Assembly (NCBI GenBank): GCA_041652575.1
Contig: JBAZHC010000009.1
Location: 62,001 to 126,000 of the forward strand
Direction: 5' to 3'
From: Phycisphaerae bacterium
Lineage (GTDB): Bacteria; Planctomycetota; Phycisphaerae; Sedimentisphaerales; UBA12454
DNA: 64,000 nucleotides
Shown: positions 8,801 to 18,697 of the stretch, piece by piece
How the letters are laid out: the number at the start of each line of letters is the position of its first letter
Position numbering within the stretch: position 1 is the first letter of the stretch
The notes under the pieces: generated by a model
Told to the model about the DNA's origin: nothing
Databases searched by the model: none
Seen by the model: the letters and a program-made list of their open reading frames with translations, nothing else
Program-made: the position numbers and the translations under genes

Positions 8801-11707
8801 ATGAAGTATCTATTTGTCACGTTGACAATGGTTTTTATTGTAAACAGTGCGGCAATTTCCGGAGATTCGAAGGTGAAGAGCCAACTGGCCGGGCAGGATG
8901 AGATTCTTCGTACCGATATTACCGGAGACGGCAACATCGATATTATCGAGCGGTACTGTAATGGGAAAAGGGTGCGATGGTTTGACGAAAACGGCAATAT
9001 GTCGGCATCTGACACAAATGGAGACATGACAGGAGATTGTCTGCAAATCGATATGGATGATGACGGGTTTTATGACGGGTCATCTGATGTTACGGTAAAG
9101 TGGGTCGATACGAACAAGGATGGGCGGGCAGACTGGCAGTTTTATGTGAGAAATCCTGTCCCGAATCAAGGCAAAAACACAGGCGGGAAAGCGGTTTTTA
9201 TGGCGTTCGAGGACGTCGATGGTGACGGAGTGATGCATTATATTGACTGGCGAACATTCACTCTCGAAAGTTGGGCAAATCAGGGGGCACAGTTTTTCCC
9301 TGATTACAACGGCAATTCGCTTTTCATCAAAACACATGTAGCTCCGCATGCGTTGAAAAACATTCAATATAACTGGGAAAATCCTTTTGCGTTTTATGAT
9401 TTTGATGACGACGGCTGTAGTGAAATGTGTATTAGAATGACGGACAAACTTCCTCCTGATGGAACAATCAATGATGTGCACATCGGTTTTGACATTGATA
9501 ATGACAGCCAGGCAGGTAATGAAACAGATTATGACTTTACTTTATATTTCACTGGTGGAGAACTGGATTATAGTTCGAAATTTCACTCCATACCGGGATT
9601 GAAAGCTTCCGATTGGGCGCTGCCGTATTTTCAGCATCAGGAATGGCGTACTATTGATGAATTATCGTACATTGAACATAATGAGTGTTTCGAGGCGACT
9701 TTTAATACGGATTGGAAAACCTGCTGGTTTGTTTTTGATGAAGATGATGACGATCACAGGTGGGAGCGGGTTGAAATGTATCAGCCCAGAGACCCTTACA
9801 CGCTAAGAGTCGGCGGTTTATCTCACCATATCCAAAGCGATATACTTGGCGATCGGGGGGAATTCGACTCCGATAACAGCGGAAAAGGACAGCTTTATTT
9901 CAGCCCATGGGATGGCAGAGTACATTTATATGGAGCTGAGTGGGGAGCATGGACAGTTGACAGCAATGCCCAGTATCATAACGGAATCAATGCGGGCCAG
10001 GCGACATCGGCAAAAACTCCGGAAAAAGTCGGAGAAGTAGTGCATTATAGAGATACAAACGGCAACGGTTTTTTTGACTTGATTGAATGGGATTTTGACG
10101 GTGACAGGCAAACGGATTGTTTTGTGTCACTGCTGAAATACGGCAGTGATGAGCGGCCGCTGCTTGATACAGACAAAGCAGGATGGAGCGGTATCAATAA
10201 GGCATTTACGCAACAAGCCAAAAAATCATGGCGTCAGGCATACGATTTATACGCAGTGTGCCGGGCCAGAGGTCTGGTCGATGCGAATATGAGTGAAATA
10301 GCATCGCCGGCTTCAGTATGGCAGAAATATTCAGACGGGGCCAAGCTCAAAGAAAAGCTGTTTTGGATGATAGACTCAAAACTCAGAGACAGACCTGAGA
10401 AACGTGCTGTTCTGCAAAAATACTTTTTCACAGCGGATTTTGAAAAACTGTCTGAATTTGTCAGGACAGTGGAGTTTACAGATTTCAGGAAGGGCGACAC
10501 TGTTGAGTTTGTTTTGGAAAATCCGCTTAAAGTAAGCAGAAAAAATGAATTAATAACAATCCCATTCGGTGAACTAAAGGGAATCGATTCGGCATCGTAC
10601 AGCGTGAAGCGGGAAGAACGAGTACTGCCTTGCCAGCTTGCCGATTTCGATTTCGACGGGATAAATGACGCGGTGGTTTTTCTTGTCGATTTGGATGCCG
10701 AAGAGACTGTTACCGTGAGAATAGAAAATGCAACTGCGAACGACCAGGTATCGGCAAAGATGACGCACGCTGAATTATCTGTTCGTGCTCTGTTACCCGA
10801 AGCAATGGGCAGCGGTAAGCTGGTCGATGAGGGATGTTTCATATCGAAAAAAATAATGGTGAGACGCGGTGATAAGAAAAGCTCTGATTACCGTTTTGAA
10901 GGGCCTTTGATAGAGAGCGACAAAATCGGGTATCGTTTGTACTGGGATAATCGCGGAGCTATCGATGCGTATGGCAAGACGAATCAGGCTTTTATAGGCG
11001 ATGCACATACGGCGAAAAAAAGCCATCATACTATGCAGCCGTGGGGCAGAGATATCCTGCATAACGGTATCGCTTTAGGCGCAGGCGGGCTGGGAGTCGG
11101 TATTGACAATAAACGATTTAGTCCGTCATCCGCTGATTATGGCGAAATAGTGGTCGGCAATATGGGGCCGATATTCAGCAGCTATCGAATGATATATAAA
11201 GGGATCGACTATGAGGGAAAGAAATATGATATGACCTGGGATATAGCCATCTGGGCCGGGCAGCATGCGATGATGCACGATGTAACAATCACAAAAGGCG
11301 GTAAATGTCAGCTTCTTGCGGCTCTGACTAATCATTCCGATATGAATGATGTTACAATGAAAGATGCATTGAATAACAAAGGCAAATTTGACTACGTGGC
11401 GACATTTGGGAAGCAGGTTTTTGCGGATGCTAACAAAAAATTAGCCAAAAAAAGTACCGAGAAAATGGGATTAGGATTATTATGGGAAAGAGGACAACTA
11501 AAGGAATTAAAGAGCAGCGACGTTGAATTCGAGGCTGTTTTTAAACTCGCAGAACATATTACTTATTACTCATTTGCCACTTATAATGGTGAAAAAGAAC
11601 AGTCGATAGATAGCGATGAGGATTTTTATTCTTATGTAGACAGACTGGCCGCTTCGAAGGCAAATCCTGTCATCATCAAATCCGGCTCAAAGATAATTTC
11701 ACAATAA
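8801..11707 (+). CDS. DUF4861 protein with calcium-loop repeats
   Basis: A 968-residue secreted protein. The ATG at 8801 is chosen over an upstream TTG (8786) because GGAAGGG lies 6 bases before it and a signal peptide follows (MKYLFVTLTMVFIVNSAAIS). The N-terminal half has several Asp-rich loops of EF-hand or thrombospondin-3 style: DITGDGNIDII, DMDDDGFYDG, DTNKDGRADW, DVDGDGVMHYIDW, DTNGNGFFDLIEWDFDGD. From about residue 560 the sequence resembles DUF4861, with PFGELKG, YRLYWDNRGAIDAYGK and MQPWGRDILHNGIALGAGG. That domain recurs in carbohydrate-utilisation loci; I cannot assign a biochemical activity from sequence. It has its own start region after a strong terminator, and it is convergent with the symporter gene at 11749. 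Confidence 0.75.
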   Translation: MKYLFVTLTMVFIVNSAAISGDSKVKSQLAGQDEILRTDITGDGNIDIIERYCNGKRVRWFDENGNMSASDTNGDMTGDCLQIDMDDDGFYDGSSDVTVKWVDTNKDGRADWQFYVRNPVPNQGKNTGGKAVFMAFEDVDGDGVMHYIDWRTFTLESWANQGAQFFPDYNGNSLFIKTHVAPHALKNIQYNWENPFAFYDFDDDGCSEMCIRMTDKLPPDGTINDVHIGFDIDNDSQAGNETDYDFTLYFTGGELDYSSKFHSIPGLKASDWALPYFQHQEWRTIDELSYIEHNECFEATFNTDWKTCWFVFDEDDDDHRWERVEMYQPRDPYTLRVGGLSHHIQSDILGDRGEFDSDNSGKGQLYFSPWDGRVHLYGAEWGAWTVDSNAQYHNGINAGQATSAKTPEKVGEVVHYRDTNGNGFFDLIEWDFDGDRQTDCFVSLLKYGSDERPLLDTDKAGWSGINKAFTQQAKKSWRQAYDLYAVCRARGLVDANMSEIASPASVWQKYSDGAKLKEKLFWMIDSKLRDRPEKRAVLQKYFFTADFEKLSEFVRTVEFTDFRKGDTVEFVLENPLKVSRKNELITIPFGELKGIDSASYSVKREERVLPCQLADFDFDGINDAVVFLVDLDAEETVTVRIENATANDQVSAKMTHAELSVRALLPEAMGSGKLVDEGCFISKKIMVRRGDKKSSDYRFEGPLIESDKIGYRLYWDNRGAIDAYGKTNQAFIGDAHTAKKSHHTMQPWGRDILHNGIALGAGGLGVGIDNKRFSPSSADYGEIVVGNMGPIFSSYRMIYKGIDYEGKKYDMTWDIAIWAGQHAMMHDVTITKGGKCQLLAALTNHSDMNDVTMKDALNNKGKFDYVATFGKQVFADANKKLAKKSTEKMGLGLLWERGQLKELKSSDVEFEAVFKLAEHITYYSFATYNGEKEQSIDSDEDFYSYVDRLAASKANPVIIKSGSKIISQ

Positions 11708-11748
11708 AATCAGGCTGCATCTATTGTTTTGAGAGCGGCAATTCAATA

Positions 11749-13707
11749 TCAGGCTTTATCTGATTCTGCCGGCGGCAACTGTCTATACCAGAAAAAATAA
11801 AGTCCAATCATTGATATCACAAAAATAATGGAAGTTACGGTAACAGCATACCACTGACGAATCATCATCTGCATCGGCAGAAAGAGGATGCTTATAAACC
11901 AGCCAAAGGCGAAAGGTATTGAGATGATGTCGTAAAAATGTTCGTGTTTCGCGGCGGCCCTGAATTCCGGCCCAAAAGCATTTTTAAGCGGTCCCCAAAA
12001 ACCGAAAGGCCTTGTGATTCTATAAAAATTACTTAATACTTTCGGGTCTGTCGGTTTGGTAATATAAGTTCCAATAATTGAACCTGCCAAACCCAGGACA
12101 AGGATATAGGCAAATTGATTCCATTCGAGCATGTTTTTCAAAACAAGTCTTTGTATAATTGCACCAACAAGCCCAACGATAGTACCTATGGCATATCCGC
12201 CGGCATTGAATCGGTGCCAGTAAAATCTCAATACTAAAGGCCATGCAGTACCTGCCGCAAGTCCGCCCATTACCCAGCCCCATATATCATTAATGCTTCG
12301 AGTAGTGTAAGCCATGGCAAAACCAATAATAACCAGCAGCAGACCAAAAAGGTAACTTATATAAATAAGCTCTTTATTCGAAGCTTTCGGACGAATATAC
12401 GCCTGCCAGATATCGCGGGTTAAAAAGCCGGTGGCCATATTGATGATGGCGTTGAAAGTTGACATTGCCGCTGCAAGCAGAGCGACAATAATCAAACCCC
12501 TTAAACCCATCGGCACGTCATTGAGCAGCACGGCAGGTAAAATTCTTTCCGGATTGATAGTCCCGCTGCTGTTTAAAAGCATTAGCCTTGTGGCGAAATC
12601 CTGGCCGAAAATACCTTTGAGTCCGTTTATCAAATCCGGCGAATAAGCGGAGGGATTATTTATGATGTTTGCGGTTATTTCCTCCCATCTATAATCAGGC
12701 ACATTTCCCAAATGGGATTTAATGAGTTCCGCAGCGGCAGTCAAAGTTGACTGGTCGGGAAACAGATTTTTAACAAGCAGCAGGCCGAGCATCGCAAAAC
12801 CCATCATCAGGGGCCAGCGGAAAGCCATAAGCCAGCCGCAGGTGAAATTGAGAAGTCCACAATCACGATCGCTTCGTGCACCAAAAGATTTAGGATCCGC
12901 TCCGGATCCAAGTCCTGTAAACATAATCTTGAAAAGGAAATATGCGCCTACGAGCATCAGGGGACTGTAAACTTCATAGCCGGTGGGCATTTCAGTTTTC
13001 CAGTGCGGAAAACTCGAAACCCAATTGGAATTGCCGGTAACGCCTTCGCTCAGGACGGTTAAATCCATACCGGCAGTTTTTACGACCGCAAGAATAGTGA
13101 TGAAAATTACCGCTATCCAAATGCAGAAGGACTGAAAAATATCCGTTACGATTACGCCATAAAAACCTGCTTCCATTGTATATAGAACAGTTACTATTAG
13201 CATTATTATCGAACAGGTGATTGGCGAAAACGGCAGGAACATCGAGAGGAACAATCCTGCACCCTTAAAGGAATAAGCGAGCAGGCCGAGAGCCAGGCCG
13301 ACCATACCAAGAACAGAGGAGATTCTTGCAAATTTCGCCCATCCATCATTGCCAAAACGGAAAATAATCCATTCAGCTCCGGTCAAGACGCCGCTGCGTC
13401 TATGCCATTTTGCGGTAAATAAGAGAATGAAAATAAGGATAAGGCAGCCGCCGCCTCTGAATCCTTCGATATACATTGCACGCGGGCCGAGCAGGTATAG
13501 GAAAGAAACTATTACCATTGTGCCTGTCATATCAATCCATGCGGCCATCGAAGACATACCTAAAGCCCACCAGGGCATTTTTCTTCCGCCGAGGAAATAA
13601 TCTTCCATACTTGCAGAGGCGCGTTTGCGCAGCACCTGGCCAATCGCCACGAGCACGAGCATATATATGACTATTATTGAGTAATCGAGCAGATTTAAAT
13701 ATCTCAT
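11749..13707 (-). CDS. Sodium:solute symporter (SSS family)
   Basis: A 652-residue inner-membrane carrier of the sodium:solute symporter family, probably importing a sugar or oligosaccharide with Na+. The start at 13707 follows GGAGAAAAA. About fourteen hydrophobic segments are visible. The first is LLDYSIIVIYMLVLVAIGQV, followed by the typical SMEDYFLGGRKMPWWALGMS, and further on DIWGWVMGGLAAGTAWPLVL. It is the third gene of a minus-strand set: symporter, HAD phosphatase, symporter, with only 12 bp to the HAD gene. Substrate identity is not deducible; the surrounding enzymes suggest a deoxysugar or uronate. Confidence 0.9.
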   Translation of the reverse strand: MRYLNLLDYSIIVIYMLVLVAIGQVLRKRASASMEDYFLGGRKMPWWALGMSSMAAWIDMTGTMVIVSFLYLLGPRAMYIEGFRGGGCLILIFILLFTAKWHRRSGVLTGAEWIIFRFGNDGWAKFARISSVLGMVGLALGLLAYSFKGAGLFLSMFLPFSPITCSIIMLIVTVLYTMEAGFYGVIVTDIFQSFCIWIAVIFITILAVVKTAGMDLTVLSEGVTGNSNWVSSFPHWKTEMPTGYEVYSPLMLVGAYFLFKIMFTGLGSGADPKSFGARSDRDCGLLNFTCGWLMAFRWPLMMGFAMLGLLLVKNLFPDQSTLTAAAELIKSHLGNVPDYRWEEITANIINNPSAYSPDLINGLKGIFGQDFATRLMLLNSSGTINPERILPAVLLNDVPMGLRGLIIVALLAAAMSTFNAIINMATGFLTRDIWQAYIRPKASNKELIYISYLFGLLLVIIGFAMAYTTRSINDIWGWVMGGLAAGTAWPLVLRFYWHRFNAGGYAIGTIVGLVGAIIQRLVLKNMLEWNQFAYILVLGLAGSIIGTYITKPTDPKVLSNFYRITRPFGFWGPLKNAFGPEFRAAAKHEHFYDIISIPFAFGWFISILFLPMQMMIRQWYAVTVTSIIFVISMIGLYFFWYRQLPPAESDKA

Positions 13708-13719
13708 TTTTTCTCCATA

Positions 13720-14706
13720 TTATTTTATAATTCTGAGAACTTCTTCAAAACTGTTGCAGAAACTGTGACATAAGGCGATGGTTCCGCTTTTTTTTATGTT
13801 TCCGCCGCCAAAACCTATAACTGGGAATCCCGCAAGCCTGATGGAACAAACGCCTGCGGCGCTGTCTTCTATGCCGACTACGTGACTGCTTTCTTCCGGT
13901 CCAAGGCCAAGTCCGATTCTGCAAACTTCACTATAAAGCCATGGATGCGGTTTTGGCGACAATTCACCCAGCGTGCCCGGCTCGCCTTTTCTAAGCGGAA
14001 ATCCGGCCGTAATGATTGCATCATAGAAATCTTTCGGATCGCCCATCTTCAAAGTTCTGAATGCGGAAAGAATTTCGGGCCAGGCCTTTTCGTAAAGCCC
14101 GGAGGTTACGAGGCCTATTTTAATTCCCATGGATTTTAACTCGTTAAGAAATTCCCTGAGGCCCGGTGAAGGTGTAAAGGCACCTTCTTTGCCTCTGCCT
14201 TCCAGAATCTCATTCATTTCATAATTAGTATGTTTGAAATAATATTTTCTGGCCTCTTCGACCGTTTTAGCGGGGCAGTATTTTCGGATGCAGTATTGCA
14301 GATGTTCGGATACGCTGTGGCCTGATACAAAAGGCAGGTCCGCATCTTCAAGGCGAAACCCCGGATTATTAAGCAGGTTTGCCGTTGTTTTTTCAATTAT
14401 CCAAATCCAGAAATTTTCACTTTGCACACTCGTGCCGTCGAGATCCATAAGTATGGCTTTGACAGGTTTTTCCAGTTTGACTTCGTTTACCGGATAGTAG
14501 GCAGGATAACCCAGTGCGGATTTGACATAGGCTAAACTGTGGCTGCCAAAACTAATGAATTCAACTTTTCTATCGCCGGTTGCGACAATGCATTTAACGC
14601 CGTTTTCACCGGTTCTGAACCGGCCATCGCCTGATGCTTCCAGCTTAATCATTCCGGAACTATGCGGTATATCTCCGATAGACGCTATTGTTGCCAGATT
14701 GCTCAT
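13720..14706 (-). CDS. HAD-superfamily phosphatase with extra N-terminal region
   Basis: A 328-residue cytoplasmic protein whose C-terminal ~245 residues are a HAD hydrolase of the beta-phosphoglucomutase/phosphatase branch. Motif I is ILMDLDGTSVQSENF (near residue 87), motif II IGLVTSGLYEKAW, motif III Lys is in SPKPHPWLYSE, and motif IV is VVGIEDSAAGVCSIRLAG. The helical cap lies between motifs I and II. The first ~80 residues (with VKCIVATGDRKVEFISFGSH) are not part of the HAD fold and I do not recognise them. GGAG stands 6 bases before the ATG. Its place between two symporters suggests a role on an imported, phosphorylated sugar, but this is inference. Confidence 0.82.
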   Translation of the reverse strand: MSNLATIASIGDIPHSSGMIKLEASGDGRFRTGENGVKCIVATGDRKVEFISFGSHSLAYVKSALGYPAYYPVNEVKLEKPVKAILMDLDGTSVQSENFWIWIIEKTTANLLNNPGFRLEDADLPFVSGHSVSEHLQYCIRKYCPAKTVEEARKYYFKHTNYEMNEILEGRGKEGAFTPSPGLREFLNELKSMGIKIGLVTSGLYEKAWPEILSAFRTLKMGDPKDFYDAIITAGFPLRKGEPGTLGELSPKPHPWLYSEVCRIGLGLGPEESSHVVGIEDSAAGVCSIRLAGFPVIGFGGGNIKKSGTIALCHSFCNSFEEVLRIIK

Positions 14707-14754
14707 TGCTGCTCCTGAAAAATATCAATATTTAAAACTGTAAAAAACCGGTTA

Positions 14755-16761
14755 CTATTTCGGTTGAAAGTCCTGAACACCAGGTTTTTCCTTTGCAATT
14801 TTTTCATGGTAATCGTGATCAATAACTTTGCCGTCATCACTAAAATCTTTTTTGGCGGTACGTAAATCTCTGAAGAGATGAATAGCGTCCTTTATGCCTC
14901 CAATTGCCAGCCAGACGGCAATCATCAAAGACATACTCATTGTGAACCATAACATGTAGTAGTGGTAATTCTTCCACTGCTGGTCTGTAAATTCGAACAA
15001 AAAAGCCAAAGCAGTGATTCCCGCGAAAACTGAAAACAAAAGTAAAGTGTGGACAATGGAAATACCATAAATAAGCTTGTCTCCTCGTGTGAAATCTTTA
15101 GTAATTCCGAAAGCTCTCTTAATTGAGAACTTACTGTGGCTCTCTATCGATATGTCAGACTCATTTTCACTTGCAATTCTGTACTGGCCCCGGTGAAGCA
15201 TTTTTTCCAGATTAAAATGGGTCCGCTTGCCAATCAATGAAAATACGGTATAAAGACTTACAGCGATAAGCATGGCGAAAAAATAAATCTCCTGTCCCGT
15301 GAGGAAGAAATTCTTACCATACCAGGTCATCCAAAGCTGGTCACAAATCATACCGGTTGTGGCCAAAACTGAGCCGCTGATAAGGGCCGCATAAGCGCCG
15401 GCAGTATTACCCCACTTTGTGTAAAGTCCGCCGATAATAACCGCGCCAATGCCGCCAAGCCAAATCGCTCCGGTAAGTGCCAGAAAATAAAAGATGTGTT
15501 GTGTCTGACGGAAAAAACTGCTGAAAAGACAGATAAATACGCCCACGAACAGAATCGACAGCCGTAATGCCCAGATATGCTGTCTGCTTGTAAAAGGTTT
15601 TTTACGCAGCGGTACGATTATATCTTGTACGAATATGGAGCCCCATGAATGCAGATAGGTATCGAACGTACATATGGAGGCGGCAAACATCACCGCCGCA
15701 AAAGCTCCCATTAAACCGATCGGCATATAAACTGTCATTGTCATTGGTACGAGCATCTGGTCACGAATTTGTTCATTTTGAATAGTGCTGATCATCTGAT
15801 TTACCTGTTGAGCCTGCGTGGTATAATCCGGATGATGCATTATCATATATGCAACGAGAGGTATAAGGAAAAGGGCGTACATGAGCCCCCATCCGCGAAT
15901 GCCGCCAAGCACACCGGCCATTTTAGCCTCGTGAGGTGATTTAGCAGAGCAGTTATAACCCTGTGAACCCTGCCATGACAGCCGATTAAAAATGAGTCCT
16001 ATGATGCCAATAATGAAATACCATGGATTGAAATCAGTTTTTCCCGCATCGAATGGATTTATCAGCGATTTGCCTTTTTCAGCTACCATAAGGGTATCGA
16101 AAACATCCTTGAGCGAGAATTTTACCAGCAGTATGACAAGAATTACTGCCAGCACGATATTGCAGAAGAATGACTGGGAGAAATCTGTAATCAATATCGC
16201 TATCTGTCCTCCGATAAATGTAAAGTACAGGGCGATACCTACCAGAATGATTATTAGTGTATGATAGGTAGACAAGGTAACCCCTGCCAGTTCATAGCTT
16301 TCGGGTAAACCACAATAATAGAGAAAGAAGTTTGCGCTGACAGCGGGAAAAATACCGAAATTGATAATACCGGAAACCCAGCAGATTATTCCTGCGAAGA
16401 TTCTGAAGTTTCGGCTGTAGCGAATTTCAAAAAACTGGGCTATCGTCAAAACGCGTGTTTCACGATAACGGTATATTACCCATCCGGTCAGGGCCACTAT
16501 CATTCCTACCGGTATTCCGAGGTTTCCCCACCATCCTGCGGCAAAGCCTATTTTGTAATTCATCTGCCACATAGCCAATATCGATATCGTGCCGAGGGTA
16601 GACATACCTTCTGCCATTGTCAGCAGATATCGCCCGGCGCAGCGGTTGGCAGCCAGAAAGTCAACTGTTGATTGAGTGTATTTTTTTGTGGCATAAGCCA
16701 TAACAATGAAGAAAATTGCCACGGCAAAAACAACTGCCCAATCAATCCAGTAAAAATTCAT
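14755..16761 (-). CDS. Sodium:solute symporter (SSS family)
   Basis: A 668-residue membrane carrier of the sodium:solute symporter family. The ATG at 16761 is chosen over an in-frame ATG at 16839 because GGAG lies 5 bases before it, and because the longer form would start inside the terminator hairpin at 16814-16860. The first segment is DWAVVFAVAIFFIVMAYATK, followed by STVDFLAANRCAGRYLLTMA, the equivalent of the SxxDFxxAgR signature. Roughly thirteen to fifteen membrane segments are visible, the last pair after residue 575, and the tail is charged (KEKPGVQDFQPK). It differs clearly from the carrier at 11749, so the two are not a recent duplication. It is the first gene of the symporter-HAD-symporter set. 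Confidence 0.9.
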   Translation of the reverse strand: MNFYWIDWAVVFAVAIFFIVMAYATKKYTQSTVDFLAANRCAGRYLLTMAEGMSTLGTISILAMWQMNYKIGFAAGWWGNLGIPVGMIVALTGWVIYRYRETRVLTIAQFFEIRYSRNFRIFAGIICWVSGIINFGIFPAVSANFFLYYCGLPESYELAGVTLSTYHTLIIILVGIALYFTFIGGQIAILITDFSQSFFCNIVLAVILVILLVKFSLKDVFDTLMVAEKGKSLINPFDAGKTDFNPWYFIIGIIGLIFNRLSWQGSQGYNCSAKSPHEAKMAGVLGGIRGWGLMYALFLIPLVAYMIMHHPDYTTQAQQVNQMISTIQNEQIRDQMLVPMTMTVYMPIGLMGAFAAVMFAASICTFDTYLHSWGSIFVQDIIVPLRKKPFTSRQHIWALRLSILFVGVFICLFSSFFRQTQHIFYFLALTGAIWLGGIGAVIIGGLYTKWGNTAGAYAALISGSVLATTGMICDQLWMTWYGKNFFLTGQEIYFFAMLIAVSLYTVFSLIGKRTHFNLEKMLHRGQYRIASENESDISIESHSKFSIKRAFGITKDFTRGDKLIYGISIVHTLLLFSVFAGITALAFLFEFTDQQWKNYHYYMLWFTMSMSLMIAVWLAIGGIKDAIHLFRDLRTAKKDFSDDGKVIDHDYHEKIAKEKPGVQDFQPK

Positions 16762-16813
16762 ATGTTCTCCGTTAGATGTAAATGATTCAATAATTACCTG
16801 CAGTTGCACATCA

Positions 16814-16860
16814 TAGAAAAATGCTGCGAGGAAATCCACATTAACTTTGGTTCCTCGCAG
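16814..16860 (-). terminator. Intrinsic terminator behind the phosphodiester glycosidase gene
   Basis: CTGCGAGGAA (16824-16833) and TTCCTCGCAG (16851-16860) form a perfect 10-bp stem. Read on the minus strand, it is followed by CATTTTTC. It lies 33 bp beyond the stop of the gene at 16893 and separates that gene from the symporter set. Confidence 0.75.
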
Positions 16861-16892
16861 CGTTAATATTTTACGTTAAATTCCCAAATATT

Positions 16893-18572
16893 TTATTGGT
16901 GCGTACCGGCATCGTTTGTCCATGAGCAGGCATCGACACCGTGCTGTGTGTTCATACTATCACCAGCAGCATTGCTCCATGCATACCATCCGTTGCTGTT
17001 CCAATTTCTTGACCATATATATCCATCCGATTGCGGAATAAATACTGTTACGACACCTGTATCACGACTGGTCGCACCTGGGTCTCCACAATTTAGGCCT
17101 GCGCCACCAAGATTGGTTATATCAGTCCAACCCAAGCCTAACCATGCTTTATGCTTAAGCCTTCCGTCAGCTTCACGCCAGAAGACATCAAGAATATTTT
17201 TGTCTCTGGCACAGACGGCAGGAGAACCGATCATCGAATGGCCATGGTCATACCAACTGCCCCAACTGCCGTTATCATACGCTATCTGCACCAGAGTTCC
17301 ATCGGTGCTTCTTGCAAATACATCGATTCGGCCGGGTCCCCATGATGTTGCTGCGGGATCCGATGCTATAGAGCCGCCGCGGTTGACCCAATCGCCCCAG
17401 CCGTCATCTACCGTCCACTTTTTATGAAGCAGATGGTTGTTCGTGTCGCGGGCAAAGAGGTCTATTCGGTCGCTATTCATAGCACAAGCGCTTGGGCCGC
17501 CAACTATGGAGTTGCCGTCAAACGCTACCCACGTATCACTCCAGCTGCCATTGTAAAACTTACGATATATTTGTCCGTCACCGCCCGTAACATAAAGGCT
17601 GATTTTCTCAGGCGATCTTGATATGGCGGCGGGATCGCCTACTGTCCCAACGTCAGGCTTGCCAAGATATTGCCAATTGCTCCAATCGTCATTGCCGATT
17701 TTGTGCTTGCAATTAATATTACCTTGTTGGCCTCCGCGTACGAAAATATCATGTCGAGTTTCTCTATCTAGTGCGTTTACGCCCAGATTGGCGCCGACTT
17801 CGCGGTTTTCTGAAGGGCTGTTAAGAATCTGTGCGTCGCCTCCGTTCTTTCGTACCATACAGGTTGAGCCGCCGCCGTCGAGGTTCATGGCATTGTGCGC
17901 TCCGAAATCTTTCATCCAATAAGACATATCCAGAATTGTCGCTCCCATGCTGTAGCCCGGCTGACGACCATCAACGACGCACATAATCAGAAAACGTCCA
18001 TCCTGTGATATTCCAACGCTGGTGCGAGGGTCAGCAGTATCATTGGCTCCATAACAACCGCCATTGGTCAGGTGCCATGCATCGCCGGCGACAGCGGTGT
18101 AGACGCCGGATGGATTACCGCTTGCATCGACTATGCTCGCCTCGTTGTCGCTTGTGACACGCAACTGGATGGGATAGGACGACGAATGAGAAGAAATTAC
18201 CGAGCCGGCTCTCATCAATAATCCATTAACATTGGCATGAACACCGTCAAGATTCACAAAGAAATTGGCGTTGATTGCTGCTTCAAGACTCTGACCCGTT
18301 AGGAACTGGGACGGGGTCTTCAAATCTGTTTCTCCTGTTGCATCGCCATTGGTATTTGTAGCCCGAAGGGATATATCCGGATTGTCAAGGTCGATTCGAA
18401 TCGCATAGGCCCTCATCAGCCGGGGGGAAGTATCCGAGCCTGTCGCATACCAGACACCGTCATAAATGTAACTCCAATCGCTGATGACACGTGCTGCCGA
18501 TGCAGTATCTGCCCAAACAGCAAACAGCGATAACAAAATCACAACCATTAGAAATGTTACTACTTTTTTCAT
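16893..18572 (-). CDS. Phosphodiester glycosidase (NAGPA-like) with PLL-type lectin propeller
   Basis: A 559-residue secreted protein. A signal peptide (ending WADTASAA) follows a strong AGGAGG site. Residues about 30-268 match the phosphodiester glycosidase family whose animal member is the mannose-6-phosphate uncovering enzyme: NANFFVNLDG, DPRTSVGIS, LDGGGST (231-237) and LNSPSENREVGANLGV. From about 272 to the end there are repeated ~48-residue units (DIFVRGG, ISLYVTGGDGQIYRKFYNG, IDLFARDTNNHLLHKKW, IDVFARSTDGTLVQIAY, LDVFWREADGRLKHKAW). These resemble the PLL / DUF346 fucose-binding beta-propeller. It may release a sugar from a phosphodiester-linked glycan while bound to fucose; the substrate is inferred. 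It is divergent from the regulator at 19058. Confidence 0.85.
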   Translation of the reverse strand: MKKVVTFLMVVILLSLFAVWADTASAARVISDWSYIYDGVWYATGSDTSPRLMRAYAIRIDLDNPDISLRATNTNGDATGETDLKTPSQFLTGQSLEAAINANFFVNLDGVHANVNGLLMRAGSVISSHSSSYPIQLRVTSDNEASIVDASGNPSGVYTAVAGDAWHLTNGGCYGANDTADPRTSVGISQDGRFLIMCVVDGRQPGYSMGATILDMSYWMKDFGAHNAMNLDGGGSTCMVRKNGGDAQILNSPSENREVGANLGVNALDRETRHDIFVRGGQQGNINCKHKIGNDDWSNWQYLGKPDVGTVGDPAAISRSPEKISLYVTGGDGQIYRKFYNGSWSDTWVAFDGNSIVGGPSACAMNSDRIDLFARDTNNHLLHKKWTVDDGWGDWVNRGGSIASDPAATSWGPGRIDVFARSTDGTLVQIAYDNGSWGSWYDHGHSMIGSPAVCARDKNILDVFWREADGRLKHKAWLGLGWTDITNLGGAGLNCGDPGATSRDTGVVTVFIPQSDGYIWSRNWNSNGWYAWSNAAGDSMNTQHGVDACSWTNDAGTHQ

Positions 18573-18614
18573 AGAGCCTCCTTTAGTGCCTTTGGCACAA
18601 ACTAAAAAGTTTAC

Positions 18615-18638
18615 TCTGAGTCAGAACGCTCAGACTCA
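18615..18638 (-). repeat. Overlapping inverted repeats in the 5' leader
   Basis: TCTGAG/CTCAGA (18615-18620 and 18629-18634) and TGAGTC/GACTCA (18617-18622 and 18633-18638) interlock, giving two mutually exclusive hairpins in the leader of the 18572 gene. Their function is unknown. Confidence 0.4.
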
Positions 18639-18697
18639 TGACTTAAGGTGAGGACACAACTATGCAGAATAACTCGTGAGTAAATATTCATGGCCGC

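Noticed and set aside
11708..11790. Bidirectional terminator between convergent genes
   Set aside because: Only a five-base stem (ATCAG/CTGAT) within the coding end of the symporter gene was found, without a T-tract.
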